Shown here in pieces: positions 1-10,875 of a DNA stretch of 64,000 bases. Location: positions 3,038,001 to 3,102,000 of the forward strand of contig CM065650.1 of NCBI GenBank assembly GCA_033220425.1, given 5' to 3'. The translations under genes and the position numbers were made by a program. Numbering within the stretch: the first letter of the stretch is position 1; every line of letters starts with the position of its first letter. Source of the DNA: Lepraria neglecta. Taxonomy: Eukaryota > Ascomycota > Lecanoromycetes > Lecanorales > Stereocaulaceae. The notes beneath the pieces were generated by a model that was not told where the DNA came from, did not search any database, and saw only the letters and a program-made list of their open reading frames with translations.

Positions 1-1201
1 CTCCTCTTCTGCCCCTCCTTCCCCCCATACTTCCACCAAAAAATAGATCCAAAAATCAAAACCATGAGTTGAATCCAAAGAACTATCAACCATTGCTTCC
101 ACGTGATAACAATCTCCCTCTCCCCTCGTTCCCAATCGTCACAAACCTCGAGGAATTTTTTCGGGTCATCCGTGATCACGCCATCTAGCCCTTTGCTTAT
201 ACTCCATCTCATCATCGACTCTTCATTCACAGTCCAGTCAAATACAGGCCTGCCCTTCGCTTTCGCGTCTTGAAGGAATCGGGGACCGAAGTATGGTGAG
301 ATGAGTGTTTTCTGGAGAATGTTGAAGGAAACGTTAGGTACGGATAGGAATTGCCGCGCGTAGGACAGGGAGAAGCCGATGTGTGATATTGCGAAGCCGG
401 GGAGGTGTTTGGAGCAGAGAGGGAGGAATTTGGCGGCCCAGCAGCCGAGGACTATGCGTTGGTTCCAAGGTTTGTGAGGGGAGGGTGGGACTGAGGAGAC
501 GGTGTGAGCGATTAGTCGCATTACTTCGTTGGCGTCGTTGTCGAGCTGCGGAAGTATTAGGGCTTGTCGCTTTTGATGTAGGAAGGGAAGATGTACTTTT
601 ATGTCCAATAGTAACCAAGTATCTTCTACGCCGGGAGACGCCAGGAATTGAAGCAGATCTCGTAATCGGGGCATGGGCTCGTGTGGGATTGCGAGTGTTC
701 GTTGCTGGCTTATGTAGTCCCACGTGCAGTTTATTATTTTCTCATCCTTGCCAAAACATCGTTTGAGCGTTGCATCCTGTTTCTCTAATCAAATTGTTTT
801 CTGGTTTAAACAAACCAACTTTTAGTACTCACATGAGAAAGCACCACAACGTCATCCTTCGTCAAATGTACATCCGTCTCTATTGCGTGTGCGCCTGCCT
901 TGACCGCGCCTCGGAAAGCGCCCATTGTATTCTCTGGATGCTTCGCCTTGTAGCCTCGATGGGCAATGGTCTGTGGCAACTTCTCGCCAGTCGGTCGTTT
1001 CCTCGCGAATGTCCATGGTGCTGGCGGAGGCTAATTAGCATAGTCTGAGTCTTGAGAGGGCCTTGGCGTACACAGAGGCTGTGTGTTTGTTGTGTCTAAT
1101 GGTGGAGCCTCTGCAAGGCTCTCGTAGAGGTGTTCGTTGAGGAGGAATGGTGGGACTGGTAGTGGCGAGACCTTCTGTATTAATGGTGCTGCTGCCTCCA
1201 T
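1..1201 (-). CDS. Glycerophosphodiester phosphodiesterase, Pgc1-like (3' end cut by window)
   Basis: This GDPD-family phosphodiesterase most resembles yeast Pgc1, which removes phosphatidylglycerol from membranes. The catalytic start is visible as [18 protein letters not shown] (the HRG..PENT motif), followed by [17 protein letters not shown] (metal-binding ExD and the second His). The domain ends with [10 protein letters not shown] and [15 protein letters not shown]. After it come a charged spacer and a hydrophobic span, [20 protein letters not shown], so the enzyme is probably tail-anchored as in Pgc1. Three introns fit by phase: about 1025-1075 (51 nt), about 768-829, and one after LLLDIK near 550-600. 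The ATG at 1199-1201 opens a 36-residue proline-rich leader. No stop is reached before base 1, so the last residues are missing. The family is certain; the choice of Pgc1 over other GDPDs rests on the membrane tail. Confidence 0.85.
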
Positions 1202-2227
1202 GATGGGCAGCGATTTTCAGAAATGTAGTGAATCGTCTCTAGGACAGCTAATCAGCGGTAAATCGTAAGTATTTACAGCGAATCGAGAGGAAAAACGAGC
1301 GGAAAAAGCAAAAGGCAGGTATTGTATCCAAAAGTCTAGGTTCTAGGTCAAATGAACATCGAGCGGCTCGGTACGCTCTCCATAAATAGTGAGGCAGCGA
1401 CGAAGAAGAAAGCAACGCAGTGATAGCGAGGTGTTAAACAGGAATAATGCGATCATGTTGAGAGATTTGCGCCAGTAACAGGTCTTCACAAAGCCATGCG
1501 TAGGAGCGAAACGCTAGGCATGCTTCCAGCCACGCGTTGCATCACGACCACACCCACAGGACGCAGTAGGGATGGCGTGGAACTCTTCAATCTAAGCGAT
1601 GGACGGAAAAGGGAGATTCTGCGCTACTTGAACAGGCATAGCTTAAAGCGGTAGACAAACTCAAAGAGGGTGGTCTCCGTCTTTCCGATCATGAGGATTC
1701 GATCAGCAACAGAGATCTTGGCAACGTGACCGGGGCCTTGAGGAATCTTTTGGGCGCAAAAAGAAGACTTAGTTTTCACAGACGTTCTGGAGTATCGTCC
1801 GGCGGGTAGAGAGATCTATTACGAGGCTCGGTGTCGGCAAAACAGCTCCGGCTGGGGGCAATCTTTACAGCCAGGTAGTATCGCAACAAGCAAAGATGAA
1901 GTTTCGCTTTGAACTATAAATTTGTAACGATAAACAAGACGAACAACTCATACAGCAAAATCTTGGTATTTAGACCTCTTGTTGTAGAGTTATGGTGCTT
2001 GGAAGAATCTCATCTTCCTTGGCGCAGCCCGAACTATTTTGCCGACCGAGCGTGGGTGGACCGCCTTCGGCGTTTCAGGGTCCGTCAAAGGATTGAAGGG
2101 GTCTAGCACTCATGCATATGATGCCCGATTGGGACCAAAATGCACCAAAATTGCAAACATGGCTGATGCAGGGTGATTTCGGATCTTGGTACCGCCGTGA
2201 GGCTAAAGCTTGGTGGACTTGCGAGAT

Positions 2228-2991
2228 AAAAATTTCTTTGCCGCTCTGGGGCGCAAAGCCTTCACACCGCCCAAAACACCATTTATTTAAATTGCTGGAG
2301 TATATGGTCGCGCTAACCCTCTTTAGCGCGCGCCCGTAATATCTCTTCGTCCTAGTACCCGGAATTCGATGAAAACTACTTCAGGGCCTAAGGCAGACGC
2401 TTAAATCCAGTAATTTCGGGGTGTTAAACCAAGATCTTAAGCTTATATTGGGCTTTCCAGCGCAGTATCTTTGTCACGGATACATACATACAAGCATGCC
2501 TGAGGCATTTACCACCTAGGGCTAGGGCTAGCCGGCTTAGCGCATGCCTTCTTAGCTAGATTTTGCTCCATAGATTTCTCATATCTTATATATTCAACAC
2601 ATTATTCGAAACAACTGCATAGAGAGCTCTTTTGCTTCTTCTCCCTGACAGATTATCTGCCTGCTTTGGCGTTCCACCCGGAGTAGTCCCGGATATCGAA
2701 AAAGTTAAAGATGTCGTACTGTATTAGGAGCTCTGTAGGGAGCTTAGTATTGCGGTTTTTCTTAAGGAGGCCTTTAGCGCTTACAAACTCGACTGCGCCT
2801 TGAGCTTTGGCTTTAGTAGGGGTTGAGTACTCGTGATTAGGCTCGTGGGGCTCGATATTAGCTGTGGTTCGGCGCTTTCGTTTAGCTATACTTATAGGGC
2901 CCTCTGGGGGCTGTACAGCTGCTGTAGGGTCGATAATATTGGATTTTGGTGCTTTGAATGGTGCGCCCCCCAGATCGGCAAAGAAATTTTT
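2228..2991. repeat. Inverted pair of related fragments (2228-2254 and 2963-2991)
   Basis: Bases 2228-2254 on the plus strand match the reverse complement of 2963-2991 almost perfectly; the second copy has one substitution and two extra G. Weaker similarity continues about 20 bases beyond the core. Both copies encode the same peptide motif (KNFFA-LG) when each is read in its own direction, so the similarity probably comes from a shared coding ancestor rather than from transposon end repeats. About 700 bases separate the copies. Confidence 0.5.
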
Positions 2992-3096
2992 ACCCAACGA
3001 GGTGGATATGCATGCGATTCCGGATCGAATTTTGTGACAATTATTACAATGCTCGTGATTAGTCATGGGACAGCGGCGTGGCTGCCACAGTCTCAC
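2653..3096 (-). other. Coding-like fragment, unrecognised
   Basis: This open frame of 147 codons has non-random protein character: a Cys/His start (HCNNCHKIRSG), a basic linker (KRKRR), and an end rich in aromatic and charged residues (FNFFDIRDYSGWNAKAG). Its segment GKNFFADLGGAPFKAPK is echoed by a second copy on the plus strand at about 2217-2280, read as DKNFFAALGRKAFTPPK and then stopped. Two related copies in opposite orientation suggest remains of a repeated element or a duplicated gene. I do not recognise the family. No intron-exon model, start context or neighbour supports a working gene. Confidence 0.35.
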
Positions 3097-3582
3097 AACT
3101 GTAAGGACCCATTTTTAGCTGAGTGCCTCAGACTTTGAAAGCGAGATGAGATGCCATGCTGCGTAACAACTAGAGCTCAATCGGAGGAAAGAGCCAATCA
3201 AGAACCAAGCGATGGGTTATAGAAAGGGAAAATTGAAGCTCAATTTAGCTGTCTTTCTGCTGGAAGAGACAAACTTCTGAAGATGGAGAAGTCTAATGCT
3301 AACATTGCATCTGTGACTGAAGCGGCTCTTCTGTTTGCAAGCTCAGCTTGGAGTTCTAAAGATGGCGGAATTATAAGTGTGATGGGGTCACAATAGAACT
3401 TGGGTTGATTAATCAAGTAAAATAAAGTCAAACAAAGATAATACACGTCGTAATTGCAGGATCTTCAAGTTCAGGGTAACACAACATACATGATCTTTCA
3501 CTTTGCGTTCTTTGCGAACTCAGCTCTGATGCGGTGGACTTGTGTGATTCAAACATGAGCCAAAGGAGCAAAAAGAGAAGCT

Positions 3583-3726
3583 TCTCAGACTCAGATTCGA
3601 ACTGAGGTCTTCAGGACCGAGGCGGAGGGACGGTCAGCAAACCGAAACGGCAGCGTTGAGGTCCAAACCTTTTGTCCAAGCGTGCGCTTGCTCTACTACT
3701 GCCCCGACGAACTGCACCATCTGAGA
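3583..3726 (-). other. tRNA-like fold (doubtful)
   Basis: On the minus strand a 5' TCTCAGA can pair perfectly over seven bases with a 3' TCTGAGA. Just before the latter is an ideal T-arm (stem CTCAG/CTGAG, loop TTCGAAT), and a T-rich Pol III-like terminator follows. A hairpin GGTC-CTGAA-GACC sits where a class II variable arm would be. The length, 144 bases, would need an intron of about 60, and I could not find a convincing D-arm or an anticodon loop with T33. It may be a decayed tRNA, a tRNA-derived repeat or chance. Confidence 0.2.
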
Positions 3727-4365
3727 CAATATTGATTGACATGTAATTTCGATGATCATAGCATCAACCACTGTGGAGGTGAAATGACAAAGCAGAAATA
3801 TAGGGCATTCGAGGACACTGCTCAGGCTCAGACTCAGACCATAAATTAGGATATTTTTCAGGAGACAATGGAGGGCAGCCTTGCGAGGAGAAACCAAAAC
3901 CCCAATCACGAAGCCTTCGCCCAAGTCGAAGCTTGCCCCAGTAATGGCCTGGCGTGCTAACCCAGCTGCATCATCTCAATTGTTGCTGAATGGTGTAGTA
4001 TTCGGATGTATAAATCCAAACCCTGAATATGACCTGTCAGCATAGGGGTGCCGCATTGAAGTACACAGGTTTTTGGAGGCGGATCAGCAGTGAACCCGAG
4101 ATTTCTTTGTCCGGTCTGCGGACACAGCTGCATGAATGGGCAGGTCGGTAGCACCGGTCTGGCTTTGCCTGGGATCTAATATACATTGAGCGGAGTAGGA
4201 GACCAGGTCGGAGCCTTTCGATTTCCAGCTCAATCATCTCTCGTGGAGCTACTGCTGAAAAGCAAGAAGCAAACCCAGGTCGTTGATACTCTAAGTCTTT
4301 GCTAGCTCTATAGCCACCTAAACATATTCCGACGTGATGATTTTTGGATGCCTCTGCCCTCAGTA

Positions 4366-4756
4366 TTATCGGCCTGGCAGCTGTCCAGACTGCATCATGG
4401 CAGCATTCTGCTCTTGGAACCGTTGTCCCAATCTCTCCGACCCTTTCAGGTATTTGTCCACGCATTTCATCACGCAGCCTTCCTCTTTTGAGTGTAGCGA
4501 CTTGGTCGTGAAATCGTTCACACAGTCATCGAAGCATCTCTGAACCAGGTTGGAGTACATCTGGATGATAGGGTCAGTAGGGAACATAGTATAGCAGTCT
4601 AGCTGGCACAGAGGACTCACAGTCATAAATTCTTTCATTTGCTTCTTCTCCATCCGACCCTGGAACTCACGCTGCTCTGATGCATTGAGCCTGCCAATGA
4701 AAGCAAAGCTTAGTGAGTGGTCAAAGCACATCAAGGGGCAGCACTCACCCATCCAT
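4366..4756 (-). CDS. TIM9: Mitochondrial import inner membrane translocase subunit Tim9
   Basis: Tim9 is a small intermembrane-space chaperone. With Tim10 it forms the hexamer that escorts hydrophobic carrier proteins and other membrane proteins to TIM22. The spliced protein has 90 residues, the normal size. It starts [13 protein letters not shown] and holds the twin CX3C motif as CFDDC and CVMKC, separated by the usual linker with the conserved TTKSL. Exons are 4756-4749, 4690-4621 and 4560-4366; phases agree and both introns start GTGAGT. A first exon of only eight coding bases (ATGGATGG) makes the start easy to miss in gene prediction. The gene is transcribed away from the RhoGAP gene, leaving about 1 kb between the two starts. 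Confidence 0.95.
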
Positions 4757-5761
4757 CCTGGCTGTAGGAGCAAAGGGAGTAGTAGTAACGTAAAAGTTCT
4801 GAAGCTCTGTCGGGTTCGTGAATTGGCAGGTGGAGCTGTCAGTAGTCCAGGTCTAGAAGTTCGAAAAGCTGCACAAATATTCCAGAGCACACTAAACATT
4901 ATTAGTTCTATTTGTCGTTTCCGCGCGCAAACAACCGCCAATTTCGTATCCATCCCTTCCCCCTCGCAAAACCTTCTGCAAGCACTCGACAGCTTACGGC
5001 CGTATATGGGGAGACGATAACTAAGGCGATGCCCTTGCCCTTGCATAAGCCTCCTCGAATCGGCTGCTCTCTAGGCTTCTACCCTTTCGAATAAGGCTGT
5101 TGCCCTTCTGGACCTTTCAGCCGCTGCAGAATGCGGGACTAGACGAGGCTCGACCACCCCCAAGGCCCCCGAGGCATCTTCACTTCTACATCTTCTTGGG
5201 ACCATTTCCATATTGCCATCGAAGCATTGTCACCGAACACCACGGAATCTGTACCCTCGGACGAAGCTCGTCGTTGCAGCCAATTTTGACCTCCAACTGT
5301 CTAAATAAAGCAACCAACTGTCAGATTTCCTTGGCGCGGCAGGCGACCGTTTACCAACCTCACGAACCCCTACCACGCCAGCAACGTATCATCGCAGCTC
5401 AACTGCTTTAGCTGCAGCGCCTTTGGATAAAGATACGACGTTCCCCCCGCGCAAGGATAACAACAGGTTTCGTCCAGCACTTCGGCGCGTCCTAGTCGCC
5501 TGCGACCCTCGAGACCAGACCAGTCGATCATCCCGCAACACGACTGAATCACTTGCTCGACGCTCATTCACCGCTGCGAATCTGGTTCTCAAACTCTCTG
5601 TGGAGGAATGCGCAACGCTACAACGCCCTGAGTCAGGTGCAGGACGATCAATCTAATTTTGGGGACCATCGTCGATCGAACACCGCTTCTGTTCCAGCGT
5701 CCGTTTGTGATCTATCCCCCACCTCTCGACTCTACACTCCCCACCAGCAATCGCCTCCGGC
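4757..5761. promoter_or_regulatory. Divergent promoter region of TIM9 and the RhoGAP gene
   Basis: About 1 kb separates the two divergent starts. The half nearer the RhoGAP gene is C- and CT-rich on the plus strand, as is common for fungal 5' leaders. Several short open frames occur here but none has recognisable content. No specific transcription factor site is claimed. Confidence 0.45.
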
Positions 5762-8665
5762 ATGGCTACAAGCAATGTCCAAGCATCAGCGGTGGTTGTC
5801 CCTGCGGGACAAGCACCATCAACACCACATAACGCCGTTTCCCCGTCCTCAAAGCGTGATCTCTCAACATGGTGGAGAAACTTCAAGAAGGCAAGGAAAG
5901 AGGATGAAAAAGGTGAGCAAAATATTTCTATAACACATACACCCGTCTACCCATCCCTCTATCCCCAGCGAGGCAGGGAAGAAGGAAGAGCCATCCTGGA
6001 CTGCCAATCTCATACCTCAAGCAAAGATCGCCTTTTTGCCAAGCACGTGCAGGTGAAGCATGAAAGTATCTCCACATTGTTCTCAGCACTTAATGTGGAC
6101 TGGAGGCCTCAACGGCTCGGCGCGACGGTTACGGTCTTGAGCAATATGCCGGCCTATCTTCAGACTTCGGTGTTTAGCGCCTTTGCCCGAATCGGTCGCT
6201 CTCCTCGTTGCACGTGAATGCTTAGTTTCCACGTGCTGACATGGCTATTCAATATAGTAGAGGCACCGGTTGGTATCTTCGGCGTACCTCTCAACGTCAG
6301 CATCAAATACGCAAATGTTGCCATTTCTCTCACGAATGAGCAAGGCGAGAGCTACGTCTATGGATACGTCCCGATAGTCATCGCCAAATGTGGAGTTTTC
6401 CTGAAGGAAAAAGGTAAGGATTGCAATACAGCTGTTGAGTCGGAATGTTTGCTTACGCTGTACTTAGCCACCGACGTCAAAGGCATTTTCCGCATGAGTG
6501 GCTCCGCTAAACGCATCAAGGAACTCCAAAACATCTTCGATTCCCCGGACCGCTATGGGAAAGGACTTGACTGGACAGGGTATACCGTTCACGATGCAGC
6601 TAATATACTAACACGGTATCTCACTCACCTCCCACAGCCAATAGTTCCGCTAGAATTCTACGAACGATTCCGCGATCCTCTCAGGAGCCATCAAGCCCAA
6701 GCTGTGGGCGATATGGAAGCGCAAGCTCAGGATACAGGCAACTTCGATCATGACGCGGCTATCATTACCTACCAACGTTTGATCACGGAACTACCAGCAT
6801 TGAATCGCCAACTCCTTCTATATATCCTCGACCTTCTAGCTGTGTTTGCCTCGAAGTCTGAGCAGAACAGTATGCCATCGCCCAACCTAGCCGCAATCTT
6901 CCAGCCAGGCATGTTATCACATCCAGAGCATGACATGCTACCTAAAATGTACCGGCTGAGTCAGGATGTTATCATCTTTCTGATTGAAAACCAAGACAGT
7001 TTCCTGGTAGGAATGAGTGGGACCGCAGCAGACGAGATGACAGTCAAGGAAGTACAGAGTGGCGTCCAACGCCAGCCCAATACACCAACAAGAGCCACGC
7101 AAGCTGCTCTGGGTAGATCTGCTTCGAACGCGAGTGCCGGCGCAGACAGCCTTCGAAAACAAGGTGGCATTCGGAGAAACGTGTCTGTATCTTCCAAGAA
7201 TTCTAGGGCCTCAAGCAACCACCCAAGTCCAGGCTCGCCAGCTCCAGGAAGCCCGCTGACTACCACAGCGTCGGGCGGCGGTGTCCACAGAAGCAATACC
7301 CTTCCGTCGAAGAAGTCTCCCGGCATTCCTTCTAGTAGTCGTTTCAGGAATGCCGACCCATCACCTCCTCCATCTGGCAACCTGTCACCTGGTGGTCCTA
7401 CCTCTGCGCCTCGAACATCATCTCCGGGATCTAAGTTGGCCCAGTTGAGTCTAGAAGTGACACCTCCATCTAGCGCAGCCAGGGAGGTCACCCCTACTCC
7501 AGAGAACACGTCTGGACTAAACTCTGTGCCCGAGTCAAAAGAATCAAGTCTCAAGAACGCCAGCAGAGAACAAGCACCACCATCTACCGAGAGACTTAGC
7601 CTTCGACCGCCCGAACAAGGAAACACTACCATCATTACCTCCGGTTCGTCAGGAACACCAAATAAAGAGCGCAAGACGCTATTCTCTAGATCGCCAACCA
7701 GTGACAATGAACGGAAAGACGCAACCCAGCGCAATAAGCTGAGAAAGAAGCGGATGCCGGATGTATCCCCTAATACTAGCGCCCAAAGCTCAACCAATTC
7801 ATTACATGCTGCGCCAGACTCCCCATCAACCCAGAATTTCTATACGCCTATGCCTACGCCGAGTGTTAATACTCTATTAGCCAACGATCCATTGATTTCC
7901 TCCGTATCTCCTACGATATTCAATACTGGAGCAACGCCTTCGTCAGAGCAACCCCCTCGAATAGGCGAGATTGACAAGCTCAGTTCGTTCCACATATCGC
8001 AGCCCAACAGTACCCCAGGCAATAGTCCAGCGCTGAAGCCTTCCAAGTCGCCCGGAGGATCGGTCCATTCCAAAACGTCTGTGACAGAGGAATCCGAGCT
8101 AGATCAAACCGACAATGGGGCTGCCAAGGAAGTGAAGAAGAAGAGACACCGCTGGACGTTGCCGGCTTCTACTAAGATCAAGAACGAGAATGCCCCCGTC
8201 ACCCCAGGTCGACTAGGCTCCAACGCCGTCGCTGAGAAGAGTACTGGCTCTATAGCCAGCGAAGGAAAGCCACGAAAATCGATGGCAACCGACTTGCACC
8301 AAACACAAAGGACGGGCACCGAAGCATCCACGTCCTCGGGTCTCCTTCAGTCAAATAACGAATCTACACCGCCAAAAGAGAAGGACGGCGGATCTGAGGA
8401 CAAAGAGAAAAGAGGACCGATTGGATGGTTCAAGGGCAAGGTGGCCAAAGCAAAAGAGGACAGAAAGGAACGTGAGGCCGAGAAAGAATGGGCGAAAAGT
8501 CCGCCTCAGACCAGCAACGAGCATACAAGAAGCAAGCAGAGTTTCGGCGCCATAGCACAAGAGGGTTTGCCAACAAGGGGTAGATCAACAGATGTAATCG
8601 CAGAGGCACCGAAGGAGGAAGAAGGCGAGCAGGTGATAACGGAGACTACACCGACGCAACAATGA
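5762..8665 (+). CDS. Rho GTPase-activating protein (Sac7/Bag7-like RhoGAP)
   Basis: This protein switches off a Rho GTPase, probably Rho1, and so influences cell-wall signalling and actin. It opens MATSNVQASAVVVPAGQ and SKRDLSTWWRNFKKARK. The RhoGAP domain begins at GIFGVPLNVSIKYANVAISL and holds the arginine finger in GIFRMSGSAKRI. It continues through YTVHDAANILTRYLTHLPQP to the conserved MPSPNLAAIFQPG. The remaining half is a long Ser/Pro-rich, probably disordered tail ending with charged repeats. The intron at 6414-6469 is clear (GTAAGG...TAG, 56 nt). The 5' part is less clear: exon 1 ends at 5912 with GTGAGC, exon 3 resumes near 6258, and an extra exon may lie near 5977-6050. The order of motifs matches Sac7 homologues; the exact target Rho is inferred. 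Confidence 0.9.
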
Positions 8666-9936
8666 CCAGAAGGAGCGAGTGTGTGATACTGTTTTTGTTA
8701 TATCAAAAGATTCCATGTACCAGAGATTGCTATCAAAATGTACGGTAGGCAGCGAAGGAATGGTTGGATGAATTGGACGGACGATGAATACCCCGGTTCT
8801 GATTTGGGAGAGAGCTGCGCATAGGACTTTCTAACGCGGGCTCTCTGGTTTTGTGTAATGTCAAATACTTTATTTTCTCTGATATTGGAGATCGTCACGC
8901 TGAGTTTTTGTTTTTACACGCGCTTAGCAAGTCTGAGGGCCAAGCAAGCAAGCATCATCTTGGAGTACTGATCAGAGATCTTCAACCTGCATCACTGACC
9001 GGCCATTGTCTTTATGTAGAGCAATCACGATGGAGTCAGAATGCCATCATTGGCGTCTATGCAAACATGGAAAATTTCACGAGACCCTTACACTGTAGCA
9101 AAGCTTCCGTATTCTCAAACGCTTGTCCCAAGCTCTAAGTTGAATAACTCGGCTACTCCTCCTCTCCTCTTCCCCCAATCCTCTACAGAAAAGGGACTGC
9201 ACCGTAGACATCCGGCGGAAAACCTCCCCTTTATGCGAGACCGAGACCCGAAAGGAAAGATCTGCTCTGTCAAAACCAAAAGAGTGCTTTCCCTTCAGCC
9301 TCTTCTAGATGTCCAACGTCACCAGAAGTGGAGACATCTCCACTGAGAGGCCCGAAATAGCAAACCAAGTACACGCTAGCAGCCTTGGCAGATCGTATTC
9401 AGGACATCATCCGAACCAGACCTAAAGTAGCATTTCTCGCCAATCAATTTCAGCCCCTTCGCTCTTTTCAATCCTTTTCTACTTCTTTGAATCGCAGTAC
9501 AGCTGGGACCTTACAGCTCCTTGTCGTTCGCTTCGTGTTAGAGATACACTGATTGGGTCGCGTTGAAGACCCTGTGTTTCGGTAGCTTGAGATTTGTCTA
9601 GCTTAAGTACACAGCTCGACTCCGGAGTACTTTCCAGCCGCCCCAGCGCCGCAGACCTGCTCTCAACAGAGGGACATTGACAACCATCTCAAGGCTGCAT
9701 CCCGGTCATTCGTTTTACATCTCGCGGGGTTGTTGAGGTCAGTCGCGCTTTCTTGTTTTACCACGAGTTTTGGGCCCAGGCCACCACCTCGTCTCAGCGG
9801 CCGCTACGGATCCATAGGCATGAGGTGTTATTTGCTTCACGGACTGACACACCGCACATTCAGATCTTCCTCGACCCTCTTGCATTTATTAGGATACATT
9901 GAACTTAACAATTGATCGAGAGCAGCTACCTCCACC
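8666..9936. promoter_or_regulatory. Intergenic region and long leader of the GPI-protein gene
   Basis: This 1.27-kb stretch holds the 3' flank of the RhoGAP gene and a long upstream region for the next gene. A stretch from about 9150 to 9700 is rich in CT tracts. A short upstream frame with an ATG at about 9730 (61 codons) overlaps the downstream leader and could act as a uORF if transcription starts above it. No other gene could be supported. Confidence 0.4.
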
Positions 9937-10875
9937 ATGTTCTCGATCCGCAGCATCCTATCCACCTCCTTACTCCTCACCCTCCTCTCCTCCTCCGTCT
10001 ACGCCAATACACCAGAGCAAACCCAAGAAGAAACCGACGACGTCGCAGTCTTCCGCCAACTCCTCGACCAGGTCGACCCACCCTCCCTCCACGAAGCTCT
10101 CCACAGCTACTCCCCCAAGAAGTTTCAGCATGGAATGTTTCAGGAAGACCGCACCGCAGTTGAAGTGATCCACAAGACGCAACCAAATCTAGCCACCAGC
10201 ATCATCAACCTAGCCAGGAAGCAAACCAAGGAAATAGCCAAAGACTTGAAGAAGCGTCAAGTTGGCGCCATAAGCAATGGCACCACAACACCCGCAAGCA
10301 ACCCTGAACCCTCTACCACACAAGTCACCCCAGTACCTCCAATTGTCGGATCTCCAACGACTTCTTCAGGAGAGAGCACCTCGGCCCCCGCTCCCTTCCC
10401 CACAACAAGCACAGATTCAAGCGGCGCCACGGTCGTCGGTTCCATCACCCCTACAGCAACGGGCGCCTCAACTACCCCTGCTCCTGGCCATTCCATCTCT
10501 CTCACAGCTGGCCAAGTAATCACCGCCATCAATCCCGCTGGTCTAACCGTCATCTCCACCGTTGGCGGTGCCGCGCGCACTATCACTCCCACCGGAAGCG
10601 CAACATCCATGAATACGAAAGCTGAGGCTGGGCAAACGAGAATCCAATACCAGACGAGCACCGGCGCGAATGGAAGCAAGAGCGTTGTCACCGCTGTGAC
10701 ATTTGTAGGAGGTGGCGCGGCGGTCGAGACACCGAGTGGGACTGCTGGTGTGGGGACTACGAGTGCTGGTACGAGTCCGGGACTGCAGACTGGCGAGGCG
10801 GTGACATCGAGAGGATGGGGCAGGGAAATGGTGTTGATTGTTGGGGGGGCAGTTGTAGTGGCGGGGATGATGTGA
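9937..10875 (+). CDS. Secreted Ser/Thr-rich protein, predicted GPI-anchored
   Basis: This intronless 312-residue protein is probably a cell-wall or plasma-membrane mannoprotein. Residues 1-23 form a signal peptide (MFSIRSILSTSLLLTLLSSS, then VYA). An N-terminal charged domain of about 85 residues follows. A dibasic KKRQ site near residue 107 is a likely Kex2 cleavage point. From there the chain is rich in Ser, Thr, Pro and Ala and suits O-mannosylation. The C-terminus ends with a hydrophobic span (EMVLIVGGAVVVAGMM) and no cytoplasmic tail, typical of a GPI attachment signal. Several small residues before it could be the omega site. The function of the N-terminal domain is unknown. The coding strand shifts from C-rich at the 5' end to G-rich at the 3' end. 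Confidence 0.8.
   Translation: MFSIRSILSTSLLLTLLSSSVYANTPEQTQEETDDVAVFRQLLDQVDPPSLHEALHSYSPKKFQHGMFQEDRTAVEVIHKTQPNLATSIINLARKQTKEIAKDLKKRQVGAISNGTTTPASNPEPSTTQVTPVPPIVGSPTTSSGESTSAPAPFPTTSTDSSGATVVGSITPTATGASTTPAPGHSISLTAGQVITAINPAGLTVISTVGGAARTITPTGSATSMNTKAEAGQTRIQYQTSTGANGSKSVVTAVTFVGGGAAVETPSGTAGVGTTSAGTSPGLQTGEAVTSRGWGREMVLIVGGAVVVAGMM

Larger units (their letters stand above)
1202..4365. other. Gene-poor 3.2-kb stretch between GDPD and TIM9
   Basis: No complete gene could be supported here. The first 700 bases upstream of the GDPD start are probably its promoter. Between about 1.9 and 3.2 kb the sequence is TA-rich, with broken coding-like pieces described separately. From 3.2 to 4.3 kb there are only short open frames without recognisable motifs, plus the tRNA-like fold at 3583-3726 and the 3' flank of TIM9. 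Confidence 0.6.

Noticed and set aside
2833-3138. 101-codon plus frame with many aromatic residues
   Set aside because: It is antisense to the minus-strand fragment that has a second related copy, so the minus reading is preferred.
6961-7797. 278-codon open frame on the minus strand
   Set aside because: It lies fully inside the RhoGAP tail, antisense to Ser/Pro-rich codons, and has no motif of its own.
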